This document shows, one piece after another, positions 21,277 to 31,517 of a stretch of DNA of 64,000 nucleotides. Under the pieces are notes generated by a model that was given only the letters and a program-made list of their open reading frames with translations, was not told the origin of the DNA and made no database searches. The stretch is from Drechmeria coniospora (lineage: Eukaryota; Ascomycota; Sordariomycetes; Hypocreales; Ophiocordycipitaceae), in contig NC_054389.1 of the NCBI RefSeq assembly GCF_001625195.1, positions 4,894,520 to 4,958,519 on the forward strand. The letters run 5' to 3'. Position 1 is the stretch's first letter. Every line of letters starts with the position of its first letter. The position numbers and the translations under genes were made by a program.

Positions 21277-21717
21277 ATGGCGGTGACGAGTGGAACATCC
21301 TCGCGCGTCGACGCATCCCAGTGGCAGCATCGGCCGATGCAAAGGCCAGCACGAGCGCCATGGAACGTCGAGATTCCCTCGTCCGACGTGGCCAACCTCC
21401 TCCGCGGCTTCGTCCCGATCGAGATGGAAGACAGGTGGTTCTGCTACGCCGATGCGGCCGACGCCGACGACGGCACCATGCTCGTCCACCTCTGCCGCAG
21501 CTGGACCGGTGCCGAGATGGTCGTCCTCGCCGTACGGACGACGCTGGATGCGACAGGGGCCGTCGACGAGTCGGCGGCCGCGAGAGTGACGGAGATTAGG
21601 TGGGAGGAGGCGGGCGAGGAAGGGGATCGTGGAGAGGCATCAGCCAAGGAGACGGCCGAGATGGTGTGCCGCGTCGTCCTGAATTGCCAGCTGGTGGCTG
21701 GTGATGGTGGTACGTAA
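21277..21717 (+). CDS. Small conserved-looking protein of unknown function (146 aa)
   Basis: An uninterrupted frame that continues upstream, but I take the ATG at 21277 because the residues before it read as translated leader. The core is NVEIPSSDVANLLRGFVPIE followed by MEDRWFCYADAADAD, then MLVHLCRSWTGAEMVVLAV. That pattern (aromatic-rich WF.YAD segment, then HLCRSWTG) looks like a small alpha/beta domain that I believe recurs in fungal hypothetical proteins, but I cannot name a family. The C-terminal helix ETAEMVCRVVLNCQLVA ends the fold. A GTACGT at the stop could be a donor, so a further exon cannot be excluded. No signal peptide or membrane segment. Confidence 0.6.
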   Translation: MAVTSGTSSRVDASQWQHRPMQRPARAPWNVEIPSSDVANLLRGFVPIEMEDRWFCYADAADADDGTMLVHLCRSWTGAEMVVLAVRTTLDATGAVDESAAARVTEIRWEEAGEEGDRGEASAKETAEMVCRVVLNCQLVAGDGGT

Positions 21718-23219
21718 TGGCAGGCAGCAGTCACGCACGCACTGATGCGGTACTTGCGTATTACCAGCGACACACTCACTGCACATGTAGAATACAGTGC
21801 ACCTAGAGCGAAGAAACTTGCCCTCCGTACGGAGTACCCAGCACTAACCTACTACTGTAGGTACCTAGTATTACTTTGGGCACCGCATCACCCAACAGAC
21901 AAACAGCGCACCTCCAATCCCAATCCCCTTGGTGCTCGATGGGGAAGGAGTCCAAATCATGTCATGACAAAACAGTGAAGAAGCAAGAGACGACGAGGAT
22001 TTGACGAGAAAGGAAAAAAGCCGACAAAGCAGACAGATACGGAAGTATGCCGTGACGCTTCGTTGGGGTATGTGGCTATCTGGGAATACGAATGCTGTTC
22101 TACACACTGCTGCTTGCCTTGCCCCCCCATGGCTGCTGCTGCTGTGGTCCTGTGCGGGCAATGTTGTGCGTGTGCGTGTCAGTAATTGCACTTGCGCACC
22201 CACATCCGTCATACCTGCTGCACAACATGGTCGTGGTAACACGCAAGGGCACTGCAGCTAGGTGGGTGCTAGGTGCTCCGTTGGTGCCAAGGTTTTTCGT
22301 GCTGGGACAGGGACACTGTTAGGTTAGTAGGTAATAGAGTACAAGTAATTACAACCAAGTATTACTGTAAGTACTTTGCAAAGTGTTGCTCAGACAGCCA
22401 ACAATGTCCATGGCCGTGTTGTCGTTCACTGCACAGGTGCCGACGATCTCGCATGAGGGCCTAGCACTCAGCAATGTAAGTACTGTTAGTAAGTACTGTA
22501 AGTAAGTACTGTAGGTAAGTACTGTAGGTAAGTACTGTAAGTACAGTACTGTAAATACAGTGCTTCTGCACCATGTCCACAGTATGCAGGGAGCACATGT
22601 ACTGCACGGTACCACCTACAGTGGGGATGTACCTACTTACTAGCACAGTACACCTAAGAACAGTACTCCTTGGCGCTCCCGAGTCGCCGCCGTGCACAGA
22701 AGCGCAGTACAAGAACCATCGGTGGTGGGGCGTGGCACGAGTTGCACAAGTACTAGCACAAGTACTAGTACTCCGTACTTGTGCTCGAATAATTACCTGC
22801 CGGCTCAACTTAGGCTAAAAATGCTGACCTATCGCGGGTGCATGGATGGCCGATAATAATGAGACATGGCGCCTGGCGGGGAAGAATCGACTGAGGCCCC
22901 GCCTCGCCGACTTTCGCCCAGACGACGGACCGATGGGGACCGACTTAAAACTTGCACACATCCATCGTTCGAGCGGGTTCAACCTCCGACTGCCCAACCC
23001 ACAACCTTTGCCCAACGGCTGCCCTGCGTGCAAGCTTTCCGACAGGCAGACGCCAGGTGATTGGAGATTTCACCTTGCCCTTCCCTCCATCTTCCCATCG
23101 TCGTCGAGTCGAGCGGCCGTCGTCCTTCGCCCACGACGCTCGCCTCTGCGTGATCCTGCCCTCTTGACTCGCCAGCCCTCGGACCCCGACTTCGACTCGG
23201 CCTCCCGCCGCCGGCCATC
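21718..23219. other. Intergenic region upstream of HEM1
   Basis: About 1.5 kb with GTAC-rich stretches, a 13-bp tandem array (22476-22540), TACGGAGTA/TACTCCGTA motifs near 21825 and 22770, and a pyrimidine-rich leader (about 23080-23215) before the HEM1 start. No coding frame is supported. Confidence 0.55.
22476..22540. repeat. 13-bp tandem array, five copies
   Basis: Unit GTAAGTACTGTAA/G repeated at 22476, 22489, 22502, 22515 and 22528. It then degrades into GTACAGTACTG. The words are the same as those filling other intergenic regions here. Confidence 0.9.
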
Positions 23220-25167
23220 ATGGACAGCGTCCTCCGCCAGTCCAAGGCCATGTGCCCCTTTCTCAAGGCCGCCTCGCCCGCGACGCTGCGTGCCATGTCG
23301 ACCTCGGCCCGCCCCAAGGCCTCGCCCTGCGGCGGCACCATGTCGAAGCTGCAGCTCCTTGCCCATCGCTGCCCCATCATGGGCCAGGCGCTGGCCGTGC
23401 AGTCGGCGAGGAACGGTGCCGCCGCCGCCCGGTCCGCCGCCGCCTTCCGCGCCTTTTCCGTGCCCGTCAACGTCGGCGGCAAGGCGCGCATCCACGCGAG
23501 CTGCGGCCAGCAGGCGAGAGCCGTCGACGGCTCCCTCCTCAAAGTCCGAGATGCCGGTGCCGGTACGTGTCCTCTGCTTCATCCGTCGACAGACCGACCG
23601 AACGAACGAACGCTGACCTCGAACCGCCGTCCCAGCCCGCGTCCCGCCGACCGTGTCGATGCGCGGAAAGGATGCCGGCGGCCACGCCCTCGCTTCCGGC
23701 GCCGAGCCGAACGTGGCCAAGTTCGACTATGAAAACTTTTACGACGCCGAGCTCGACAAGAAGCGCAAGGACAAGTCGTACCGCTACTTCAACAACATCA
23801 ACCGCCTCGCCAAGGAGTTCCCCCGCGCCCACATGGCCAGCAGGGAGGACCGCGTCACCGTCTGGTGCGCCAACGACTACCTCGGCATGGGCCGCAACCC
23901 CCGCGTCCTGAGCAGGATGCACGAGACGCTCGACGAGTACGGCGCGGGCGCGGGCGGCACCCGGAACATCTCGGGCCACAACAAGCACGCCGTCGAGCTC
24001 GAGGCCGAGCTCGCCAAGCTGCACGCCAAGGAGGCGGCCCTCGTCTTCAGCTCGTGCTACGTGGCCAACGACGCGACGCTCGCCACGCTCGGCAGCAAGC
24101 TGCCCGACTGCGTCATCCTCTCCGACAGCCTCAACCACGCGTCCATGATCCAGGGCATCCGCCACTCGGGCACCAAGAAGATCGTCTTCAAACACAACGA
24201 CGTCGCCGACCTCGAGGCCAAGCTCGCCGCCCTCCCGCTGCGCGTGCCCAAGGTCATCGCCTTCGAGTCCGTCTACAGCATGTGCGGCTCCGTCGGGCCC
24301 ATCGAGGCCATCTGCGACCTCGCCGACAAGTACGGCGCCATCACCTTCCTCGACGAGGTGCACGCCGTCGGCATGTACGGCCCGAGCGGCGCCGGCGTCG
24401 CCGAGCACCTCGACTGGGAGGCCCACGCCCGGGGCCAGCCGCGGGGCACCCTCATGGACCGCGTCGACATCATCACCGGCACCCTCGGCAAGGCCTACGG
24501 CTGCGTCGGCGGCTACATCGCCGGCAGCGCCCGCCTCGTCGACATGATCCGCTCCCTCGCCCCGGGCTTCATCTTCACTACGTCGCTGCCGCCCGCCACC
24601 ATGGCCGGCGCCAAGGCCTCGATCGAGTACCAGATGGAGCACGACGGCGACCGTCGGCTGCAGCAGCTCCACACCCGCGCCGTCAAGGAGCAGCTCGACG
24701 CCCGCGACATCCCCGTCATCCCGAACCCGTCCCACATCATCCCCATCCTCGTCGGCAACGCCGAGCTCGCCAAGGCCGCCTCCGACATGCTGCTGCGGGA
24801 CCACCATATTTACGTGCAGTCCATCAACTACCCGACCGTGCCCGTCGGCCAGGAGCGTCTCCGAATCACGCCGACGCCCGGCCACACCAAGGGATACCGC
24901 GACGAGCTCGTCGAGGCCATCGACGAGATCTGGAGCCGCCTGGGCATCAAGCGCACCTCGCAGTGGGCCGCCGAGGGCGGCTTCATCGGCGTCGGCGAGC
25001 CCGCCAACGCCCCGGAGCCCCTCTGGACCGACAAGCAGCTCGGCATCGAGCAGGCCGCGCGGGAGCTCGGCGCGTCGGGCCGCCGCCCGAGCCACGGCTT
25101 CACCGAGGCTCTCCTGGAGCGCGAGGCCGCCTCTGCCGCGAGCCAGGCCGCGCGCGTCGCCGCCTAG
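23220..25167 (+). CDS. HEM1: 5-aminolevulinate synthase, mitochondrial
   Basis: Two exons: 23220-23562 and 23636-25167, giving 624 residues. The 73-bp intron (GTACGT, branch GCTGACC, CCCAG) separates the presequence region from the catalytic core. The first 115 residues are a mitochondrial targeting region with heme regulatory Cys-Pro motifs at C12-P13-F14 and C51-P52-I53; family knowledge says heme binding there limits import. The core runs from [20 protein letters not shown], through [20 protein letters not shown] and [12 protein letters not shown], to [18 protein letters not shown], where K400 is the expected pyridoxal-phosphate lysine, then RITPTPGHT. The length agrees with fungal ALAS. 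Reaction: glycine + succinyl-CoA to 5-aminolevulinate + CO2 + CoA, the first step of heme synthesis, in the mitochondrial matrix. All key motifs are intact. Confidence 0.97.
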
Positions 25168-26823
25168 GAAGCCTCGGTCGCCCTCCGCCCGCAGCGTTGG
25201 CCTGCTCACGTCGAGCCGTCCGTGGTGCGATGGCCATCTTACGTACTCCGGTAGCAAATGCAGCAATGAGCCGACGCCTCAGGCGACGAACTGTGCCGTA
25301 CGTGCATGTCCGCTTGCCTCCATCGACGGCACCCGCGCAGGCTCCGGGCCGTCTAGTGAAGAGCATGCTGCGCGTGACAGAGTGCGATGCCGAGGAACGA
25401 GGCCACCATCACCGGCGGAACTTGGTGCCGTTGCCGTCGATGCAACCAGACGACGGTGAATAGCCTACAGTACAAAAGGCCAGCACTGCAGTTGCAGGCA
25501 CCTGCGGGGCGGCCCTGAAGACGGAACGGCCTGTCGTACGGGCAGTACGCAGCGTGTATCCGTACATGCAGCTGTGCGCTTGTGCGTGCCAGTGAGTTAG
25601 TGCCTAGTACTGAGATGCGTGCGCCTGTACAACTGCAGTACGTACTTGTACTCGAATATACGGGCAGCACTCACTCTTGTTTGGTACTGACTACAGTAGG
25701 TCGTTCTGCCACTACCCTTCTTGCATGTGCCTTTGAGCAGTACTTGTACATGTACTTACTGTAAGTAAATGTACTTACTGTAAGTAAATGTACTTACTGT
25801 AAGTAAATGTACTTACTGTAAGTAAATGTACTTACTGTAAGTAAGTACTGTAAGTATAAATCGCAAGTACTTTCTGTGCATGTATTACTTATTGCATACA
25901 AGTACTGCAGCAACGCCAGTCTCGAATGTGCTGTACATGTACTTACTACTACAGTACTCCGTAAGTACTGTACTATAAGTACGTGCTTCGTACGGAGTAC
26001 AAGTACTGCACAGAAGCACTTTTCCGCACCTTCTGTCCAAGTCGTATCGTACAAGTACATGTACAGTGGGTGTTCGGAGTACTTGTACATTTACAATGTA
26101 CAGTACGGAGTACGTTGTACATTTACTCGATACAGCAGCACAGTTGCATGCACATTTAAGTACATGCGCGGTGCATCGTAGGCCCCGCACTAGTGCCTGA
26201 CTTGCGAGGCCGCCACTTGCATCTCAAACGGGTGCATGAGTAATCATAAAGCTGTCTGTCCGGGACGGAGTTCCGGGCCAATTCCTGCATCCGCTTCATC
26301 GAACCTTTCCCCATGTCTCACTCCCGAATCAAACGACCATGTGCCCCGATAGGCGGGGGAAAAGGTTCAGCGACCCCTGCCGATGTCTTGAACGTTCGAT
26401 AGCTAGCCCAATACGAACACAGCTGCTTCACTCTCCGTCGCCCATTGTGGCCGTTTCGCCCACCCTTTATCACCTTACGCTGTAACTCGTACGACCTCAG
26501 AGCCAGTCCGGGGACCGAAACCGCGAATGCACCCTCAATTCTCCCTTCCCTGCAAATCATCTGCCCCATATTCCTACAGTTGTCGTTGTACTGTAAGTGT
26601 GCCATGACCCAAGCTTTGGACTCTGTGTTGTGATGCTCCGTGGCAATCGAATGGGGCTACCAACGTCATCCGGCCGCCGCCCCGAACCTCCTCCTGTGTA
26701 CTCCTCCATCCATCTCTTTCTCTCTCGCCCGCACACTCTCGTTGCTTGCCGTGCGCAATTCAAGATATCAGCTGCAGGATAGCCGCATAGGCGCCTCGGA
26801 GCCATTGTCCAGAGTCGCTCGAG
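25168..26823. other. Intergenic region between HEM1 and the Zn2Cys6 gene
   Basis: About 1.65 kb. From 25560 to 26170 it is packed with GTAC words and includes a 19-bp tandem array (25751-25845) and TACGGAGTAC motifs near 25991 and 26106. From about 26300 it becomes ordinary sequence that should be the promoter and leader of the next gene. No coding frame is supported. Confidence 0.55.
25751..25845. repeat. 19-bp tandem array, about five copies, each a potential hairpin
   Basis: Unit TGTACTTACTGTAAGTAAA at 25751, 25770, 25789, 25808 and a final copy from 25827. Within each unit TACTTAC and GTAAGTA are inverted repeats with a one-base spacer. Confidence 0.9.
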
Positions 26824-28773
26824 ATGCAAGCACCGGCTCACAAGGGCCCCAAGGCCTGCACTACCTGTGCCAAGGCAAAGGCAAGGTGCATCCTCAGCGC
26901 AGGAAGCGGCGATGGCGCCAAGTGTGAGAGGTGAGTGGGCAGGCCACTGGGGCGTACAGCTAATGCCCGGCTCATCCGTGACTGACGCCGGCAAGATGCT
27001 ACCGCCTCAAGAAGGATTGCTATTCCCGCGCTCCGGCCCCGCCTCGTATCAAGAAGCGCCCCAAGAGGTCGAGGGTCGCCGAGCTGGAGAAGCGGCTCAA
27101 CGAACTGTCGTCCCAGTTCGACGGCGGCCAGAATCAACTCGGGGCAACGAGGACGGCAGCAATGATGCCCAAGCCGACGCCAAAGATTCCGGAAAAGGGC
27201 GAGATGCTGAACCTTGAGCACCTCTTCCCGTCGCCGAGCTCGACCAGCGCAGAGAGCGAGTCAGCTGCTTGGAGCCCGGAAGCCTTGCGTTCCTGGGAGT
27301 CTCCTTGGCCGCTCCCCGGTGAGGCCGGAGTCTTGCTCGAACAATACCACGACGCCTTTGCCCACCTCTTCCCTTTCGTGCCTGTTCCCAACGTCACCGC
27401 CGCCGAGCTGCGCACCGAGCGACCGTTCCTTTGGAAAGCCGTCATGATGGCCAGTTGCATATTTGACGCCGCGCGCCAGGCCAAGTTGGGCGAGGAGCTG
27501 CTGGCAGACATCGGAAAGGCAGCCGTCGTCGATGGCGAAAGGAGCCTGGACTTGTTGCAAGGACTGGAAGTCTTGGTCGCTTGGTGCGTCTCAATCACAC
27601 CAAGCGTGTCCGGTCTTGTCCTATTTGACTGTTGCTGACGGCGAGGTTCTTGTGCCGCGTAGGTTCCATTGTGCGCTCAAGAGCTCGCAGGTGACCAACT
27701 TGCTTTTCCTCGCAAGGTCTATGTGCGTCAACCTCAATTCCATGTCGTACGGATCCGGGGATGGCGACGCCAAGTACGGAAGTCTGGACTGTGCGCGGGC
27801 CTATGCGGGAGTGTACTACATCAACACCCTGTAGGTTGGCCGAGTCAGACTTCATCCGTTGTGTCATCTAACGTTTGTGTAGCGTCTTCACCACAAACAA
27901 AAGAACCGACGTCTTGATGGACACGGCGCAGCTGGAAACGTATTGCAGCCTTGTCGAGACTCGCATGGAATATCCATCCGATCTGTACCTGATCAAGCTC
28001 ATCAAAATCCAGCAGATAGCCCAGACAATTTCCCTCGCCATGGCCTTTAACCCCGCCATGCCGGCTACGTCTTTACCTCCCATGGTGGTGGTAGACCTGT
28101 TCCGGGATCAGCTGGACACCTTCAGGGCCACCTTGCCAGCAAGCCTTGTCGAAAATCGTTCGTTTCTCTGTCCCCGCATAATTACCATCCAATACTCCCC
28201 CCTAACGTTGCCATAGAAACTCTCCAATGTCACACTTCCATTGCCGAGTTGCTCCTGGCGGACATGGCCATCTCTGACCAGCACTGTAGCGCATCCAACA
28301 TGGCTCTGGCCGATCGACTGCAGCTCCTCTGGGCCTGTGTCCGCTCCCTCCGCGCATTCTTTAAAGTCCGCTTCGCCGGGTCCGAGATCGAGAGGCCGCG
28401 CTTTCTCACCCTCATCGCCTCGGACCTCGCTTACGCATTTATCACCGGCATCAAGCTTCTTACCCTAAGCGTTCCCGGGTGGAACGTCGATGATATCGGC
28501 TCCGAGCTGCCGCTTGACCAGATACTCGGCCGCCAGATCCAGGACCTTGACGAAATCATCACCAAGCGGAAAGGCGGCATGTTGTCGACCGACAAGTCCG
28601 GGTTGGAGGATCCGCTCGAGCGTCTGCTGCGGTTGTTGAGGACGGCCCAGGAGCTTGTGGCGCTGCAGCTAAGCGGCGTGACGCCCCAGGAGATTGCTCA
28701 GGAGATTGTCCAGGATCTGAGCGGCGAAAAATGGCAGGACCTGGTGGCCGACTCGACGGTGCTAGTACCGTGA
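26824..28773 (+). CDS. Zn(II)2Cys6 fungal transcription factor
   Basis: Five exons: 26824-26930, 26996-27583, 27663-27830, 27883-28157 and 28217-28773, giving 564 residues. Introns are 52-79 bp and all joins keep phase. The DNA-binding domain starts at residue 10: KACTTCAKAKARC, a loop, then CERCYRLKKDC, i.e. C-x2-C-x6-C...C-x2-C-x6-C. Intron 1 interrupts this cluster between the fifth and sixth-cysteine segments. A basic linker (RIKKRPKRSR) and a coiled-coil heptad (VAELEKRLNELSSQ) follow, typical of dimerising regulators. The middle region (LLEQYHDAFAHLFPFVPVP onward) is like the fungal-specific regulatory domain. Known role of the class: a nuclear, sequence-specific transcription activator or repressor; target genes unknown. 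It faces the thiamine gene THI6 tail to tail, which alone says nothing about regulation. Confidence 0.9.
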
Positions 28774-29249
28774 GGCGAAGGGAGCGACACGGCCATCATA
28801 CATTTTTCATAACGACAATGGGGCCTTGTGCCCGAAAGGCTCGTTCCTGCAGCGGACGATATACAGTGGCGTCAAAGGGGCGTGCCTGGTTATCACGATG
28901 CCCATGACAGATACAGATTACCTTGCTGGAAACGAGCAAGGAGGGTCACGTCGATGTGATCAGCTCGGTTGTATTAACATGGTTCTATTCGGCGTCTTTC
29001 TGGGATTGGGTATAGCGAGCAAATTGCTGATTCATATGTGACCAAGGAATCAAACTAGGGGTTACGACCAGCGGTGGCATGATTTAAACCACGTTCGCCT
29101 CATCACTCATTCATACTCTTGATCATGTGTAGAATAGACATGAACTTCATAGCATGCCTTCATTCCACTTCCTCATCAGCCTCTGGAGGGGACGATGTTT
29201 GTGCACAGGTTGTAGCGTTTCATCGCACGTACCGTCTCACCTCCTTCAC
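28774..29249. other. Convergent 3' spacer between the Zn2Cys6 gene and THI6
   Basis: 476 bases between opposing stop codons. I see no gene, array or notable motif. Confidence 0.55.
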
Positions 29250-31039
29250 CTACTTCTCGTCTGCGTTGACGACTTGCACTTTGGCCATGGAAAGCCACTG
29301 CAAGTCCCCTGCTGTTGTCGCCTTGCGAATGCCATACAGCTCGTCGATGAAGGCGGGCACAAACGTCCCAGGGCCCCTGACCTCGGGCCTCACGGCGGCC
29401 ATTTCGGCGGCGACGCCAAACAAGACTGTAGCTGCGAGGCAAGCGACCAGCGCATCCTCGCCAAAGGCGCCGACCATGGCGCTGACGGTGGTGCCGAGGC
29501 TGCAACCGGTGCCGGTGACCATGCCAAGCAGCTCGTGGCCGTTGTCGACGCGGAGGGTACGGCGACCATCGCTGATGAGGTCTGTTGGGCCCGTGAGGAG
29601 GACAACGCAGCTGTGCTGACGGGCGATATCACGAGCGAGGCGTGCGCGTTCAGAAATGCTGAGGACGGCAGTGGAGTCGACACCACGCTGCCGCTCGGTG
29701 ACGGATGGGCCACCGTGGACGGTGAGGAGTTCTGACGAGTTGCCCTTGATGACGGCGTAGTGACCCGCGGCCAGGAGCGTCTGGACGGCTTCTCTTCTGA
29801 CCGCCGTAGCGCCGGCACTATCCTTTCACTATTAAAACGGGACTACTCGAACAAGGGATTCAGGGGTCAGCCAGTCATGACTGAGGGCGACGACGTACCC
29901 GACGGGGTCGAAAACAACAGGCCTTCCGGCGTCATTGTATGCTTTGAGAGCCTGGATAAAATTCCGCAGGCCATCGGGAGTGATGGTTCCCATGTTGATG
30001 ACGAGCGCCGCTCCGAGTTTGGCGAGATCGGGTGCTTCCTCGGCGTAGTTGGCCATGATGGGGCTTGCGCCAACGGCGAGGGCAACGTTGGCGGCAAAGT
30101 TTTGGACGACCTGCAGAAGCGGGCTTCAGTTTGGCATCTCAGGCATCCATTTTCATACACCTACCAGGTTGGTCATGTTATGCGTCAGGGGCGTCGTCCC
30201 CGCCACCGTCCGGACGACTTGCGGCATCTTGGCAGTGAGCACTGTCCCAAGCAACTGGCGAGCGGCGGCAGCGGGATCAGGCGCTGCGATGAGGGCGCTC
30301 ACGACGGCCAGGCCATCGAGAGACTTGCGGGAGGAGCCGTCATGCGCCAGGACCGATGCTGCGTTGGAATTGTTGATGCCGCCGATGCAGACGGTTGGCA
30401 CGGCGCCGTGACCGGACTCTTTGAGCGCTTCAAGAATGGTGCTGACTCCGGATGGGCCGATGATGGATTTTGTATCCTTCTTGCTGATAGATCATGTGTC
30501 AGCGGAAACATGCTAGTCGAGGATGCGGATGCAAAGGGGTTGGCTACGTTTGTGTTGCAAAGACCGTTCCTATGCCAAGGTAGTCTGCGCCCGCCTCGCA
30601 GGCTCTGATGGCTTCCTCCTCGCAGCTGACGGTGACACCAATGATCTTTTCGCTGCCCAGAATGCGACGGGCGGCATCGAAGCCTATAGAACAGTCGGTG
30701 CTCTACGATCAAACTTGATCTGGAAGTCAATCATCGATTGATGGTATGCCTACTCATATCGTCCTGTCCGATGTGGACGCCCTCGCAGCCGACTTCGACG
30801 GCGACTTCGACGCGATCGTTCACCAGCAGGGGCACGTCGAATCGTTTGGTCAGCACATGCAGCTCCCTCGCCGTCGTTACAGCATCCTCGTGCGAGCAGT
30901 TCTTGTCGCGATACTGCACGATACCGACACCACCCCGCAATGCAGCCTCGACAACCTGCGTGAGACTGCAGTCGCCGAGGACGGCCGGGGTCGAGTCTGT
31001 AACGAGATATACGCCGTAGTCGACTGTGCGATTAACCAT
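29250..31039 (-). CDS. THI6: Bifunctional thiamine-phosphate synthase / hydroxyethylthiazole kinase
   Basis: Five exons on the minus strand: 31039-30754, 30683-30548, 30483-30165, 30110-29899 and 29817-29250, giving 506 residues. Introns are 54-81 bp; each join restores a conserved block. The N-terminal half (about 1-235) is thiamine-phosphate synthase: VDYGVYLVTDST, GIVQYRDKN, VPLLVNDRVEVA, GVHIGQDDMSFDAAR, DYLGIGTVFATQTKKDT and VCIGGINNSN. The C-terminal half is the ThiM-like kinase: PLTHNMTNLVVQNFAANVAL, GASPIMANYAEEA, VFDPVGAGATAVRRE, VIKGNSSELL and GMVTGTGCSLGTTVSAMVGA. Reactions: phosphorylation of 4-methyl-5-(2-hydroxyethyl)thiazole, and its coupling with HMP-pyrophosphate to thiamine phosphate. 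The fused order synthase-kinase is that of yeast Thi6. No TPP-riboswitch-like leader is visible upstream. Confidence 0.95.
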
Positions 31040-31517
31040 TTTGAGGGGGGTCGACAGTTGCTAGATCGCAGTGAAGGAGATGAGTGAGTGACGTTGAGTT
31101 GGATGAGGTCAAAAAAGGGAAAATATGGATACCGACAGGAGTACTCCGTACGGAGTACACCGTACTTACTTACATTCTGTCACGCAACGAACCAAAGGTA
31201 CGCAGGATGCAATACAAAGCGTCGCATATTTTGCATATCCGTTTACATAGCTTCGCCGCATAAGGGTGCAAGATAAACACAATAAGTTGATCTATATATT
31301 TCTCATCTCCTCATACAGAACTATTGTACAAAAATAGAAGCATGATGGTCTACGTACTTCTCATTCATTACGGCAACGGCGTGCCGCCCACTCGCTGTTG
31401 TTGCTCTTGCTCCGTCCCAGATGCGATGCATGCATGGCCCCATCATGATTCATCCTCGAGTGCGACTTGAGACTCCTCAACTCCGATCCAAGGCTCCTCA
31501 GACACCCGGTCCGAAGG
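31040..31517. other. THI6 promoter and 3' flank of the NADH dehydrogenase gene
   Basis: 478 bases containing the perfect 18-bp palindrome GTACTCCGTACGGAGTAC (31141-31158), about 100 bases upstream of the THI6 start. The remainder is AT-rich without a gene. Confidence 0.55.

Noticed and set aside
23539..25463. Long open frames antisense to, or in another frame of, the ALA synthase gene
   Set aside because: GC-rich third positions create stop-free shadow frames. All ALAS motifs lie in the + strand frame described.
25560..26170. Telomere-like or transposon terminal repeat
   Set aside because: The GTAAGTA/GTAC arrays do not match TTAGGG-type repeats, and no transposase-like frame or flanking target duplication is visible.
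29390..29818. Minus-strand frame of 142 codons within the THI6 kinase region
   Set aside because: It is an alternative frame of THI6 exon 5. The conserved kinase motifs (NSSELL, GMVTGTGCS) are in the other frame.
26824..31039. A regulator-enzyme gene cluster formed by the Zn2Cys6 gene and THI6
   Set aside because: The two genes are convergent with separate promoters and no third pathway gene is near. Adjacency alone is not evidence of regulation.
31040..31140. Possible TPP riboswitch in the THI6 leader
   Set aside because: I looked for the conserved CTGAGA and ACCTGA/GGGTAAT-type blocks on the minus strand before 31039 and found none, nor a leader intron. Fungal TPP switches are known mostly from THI4, NMT1 and transporter genes.
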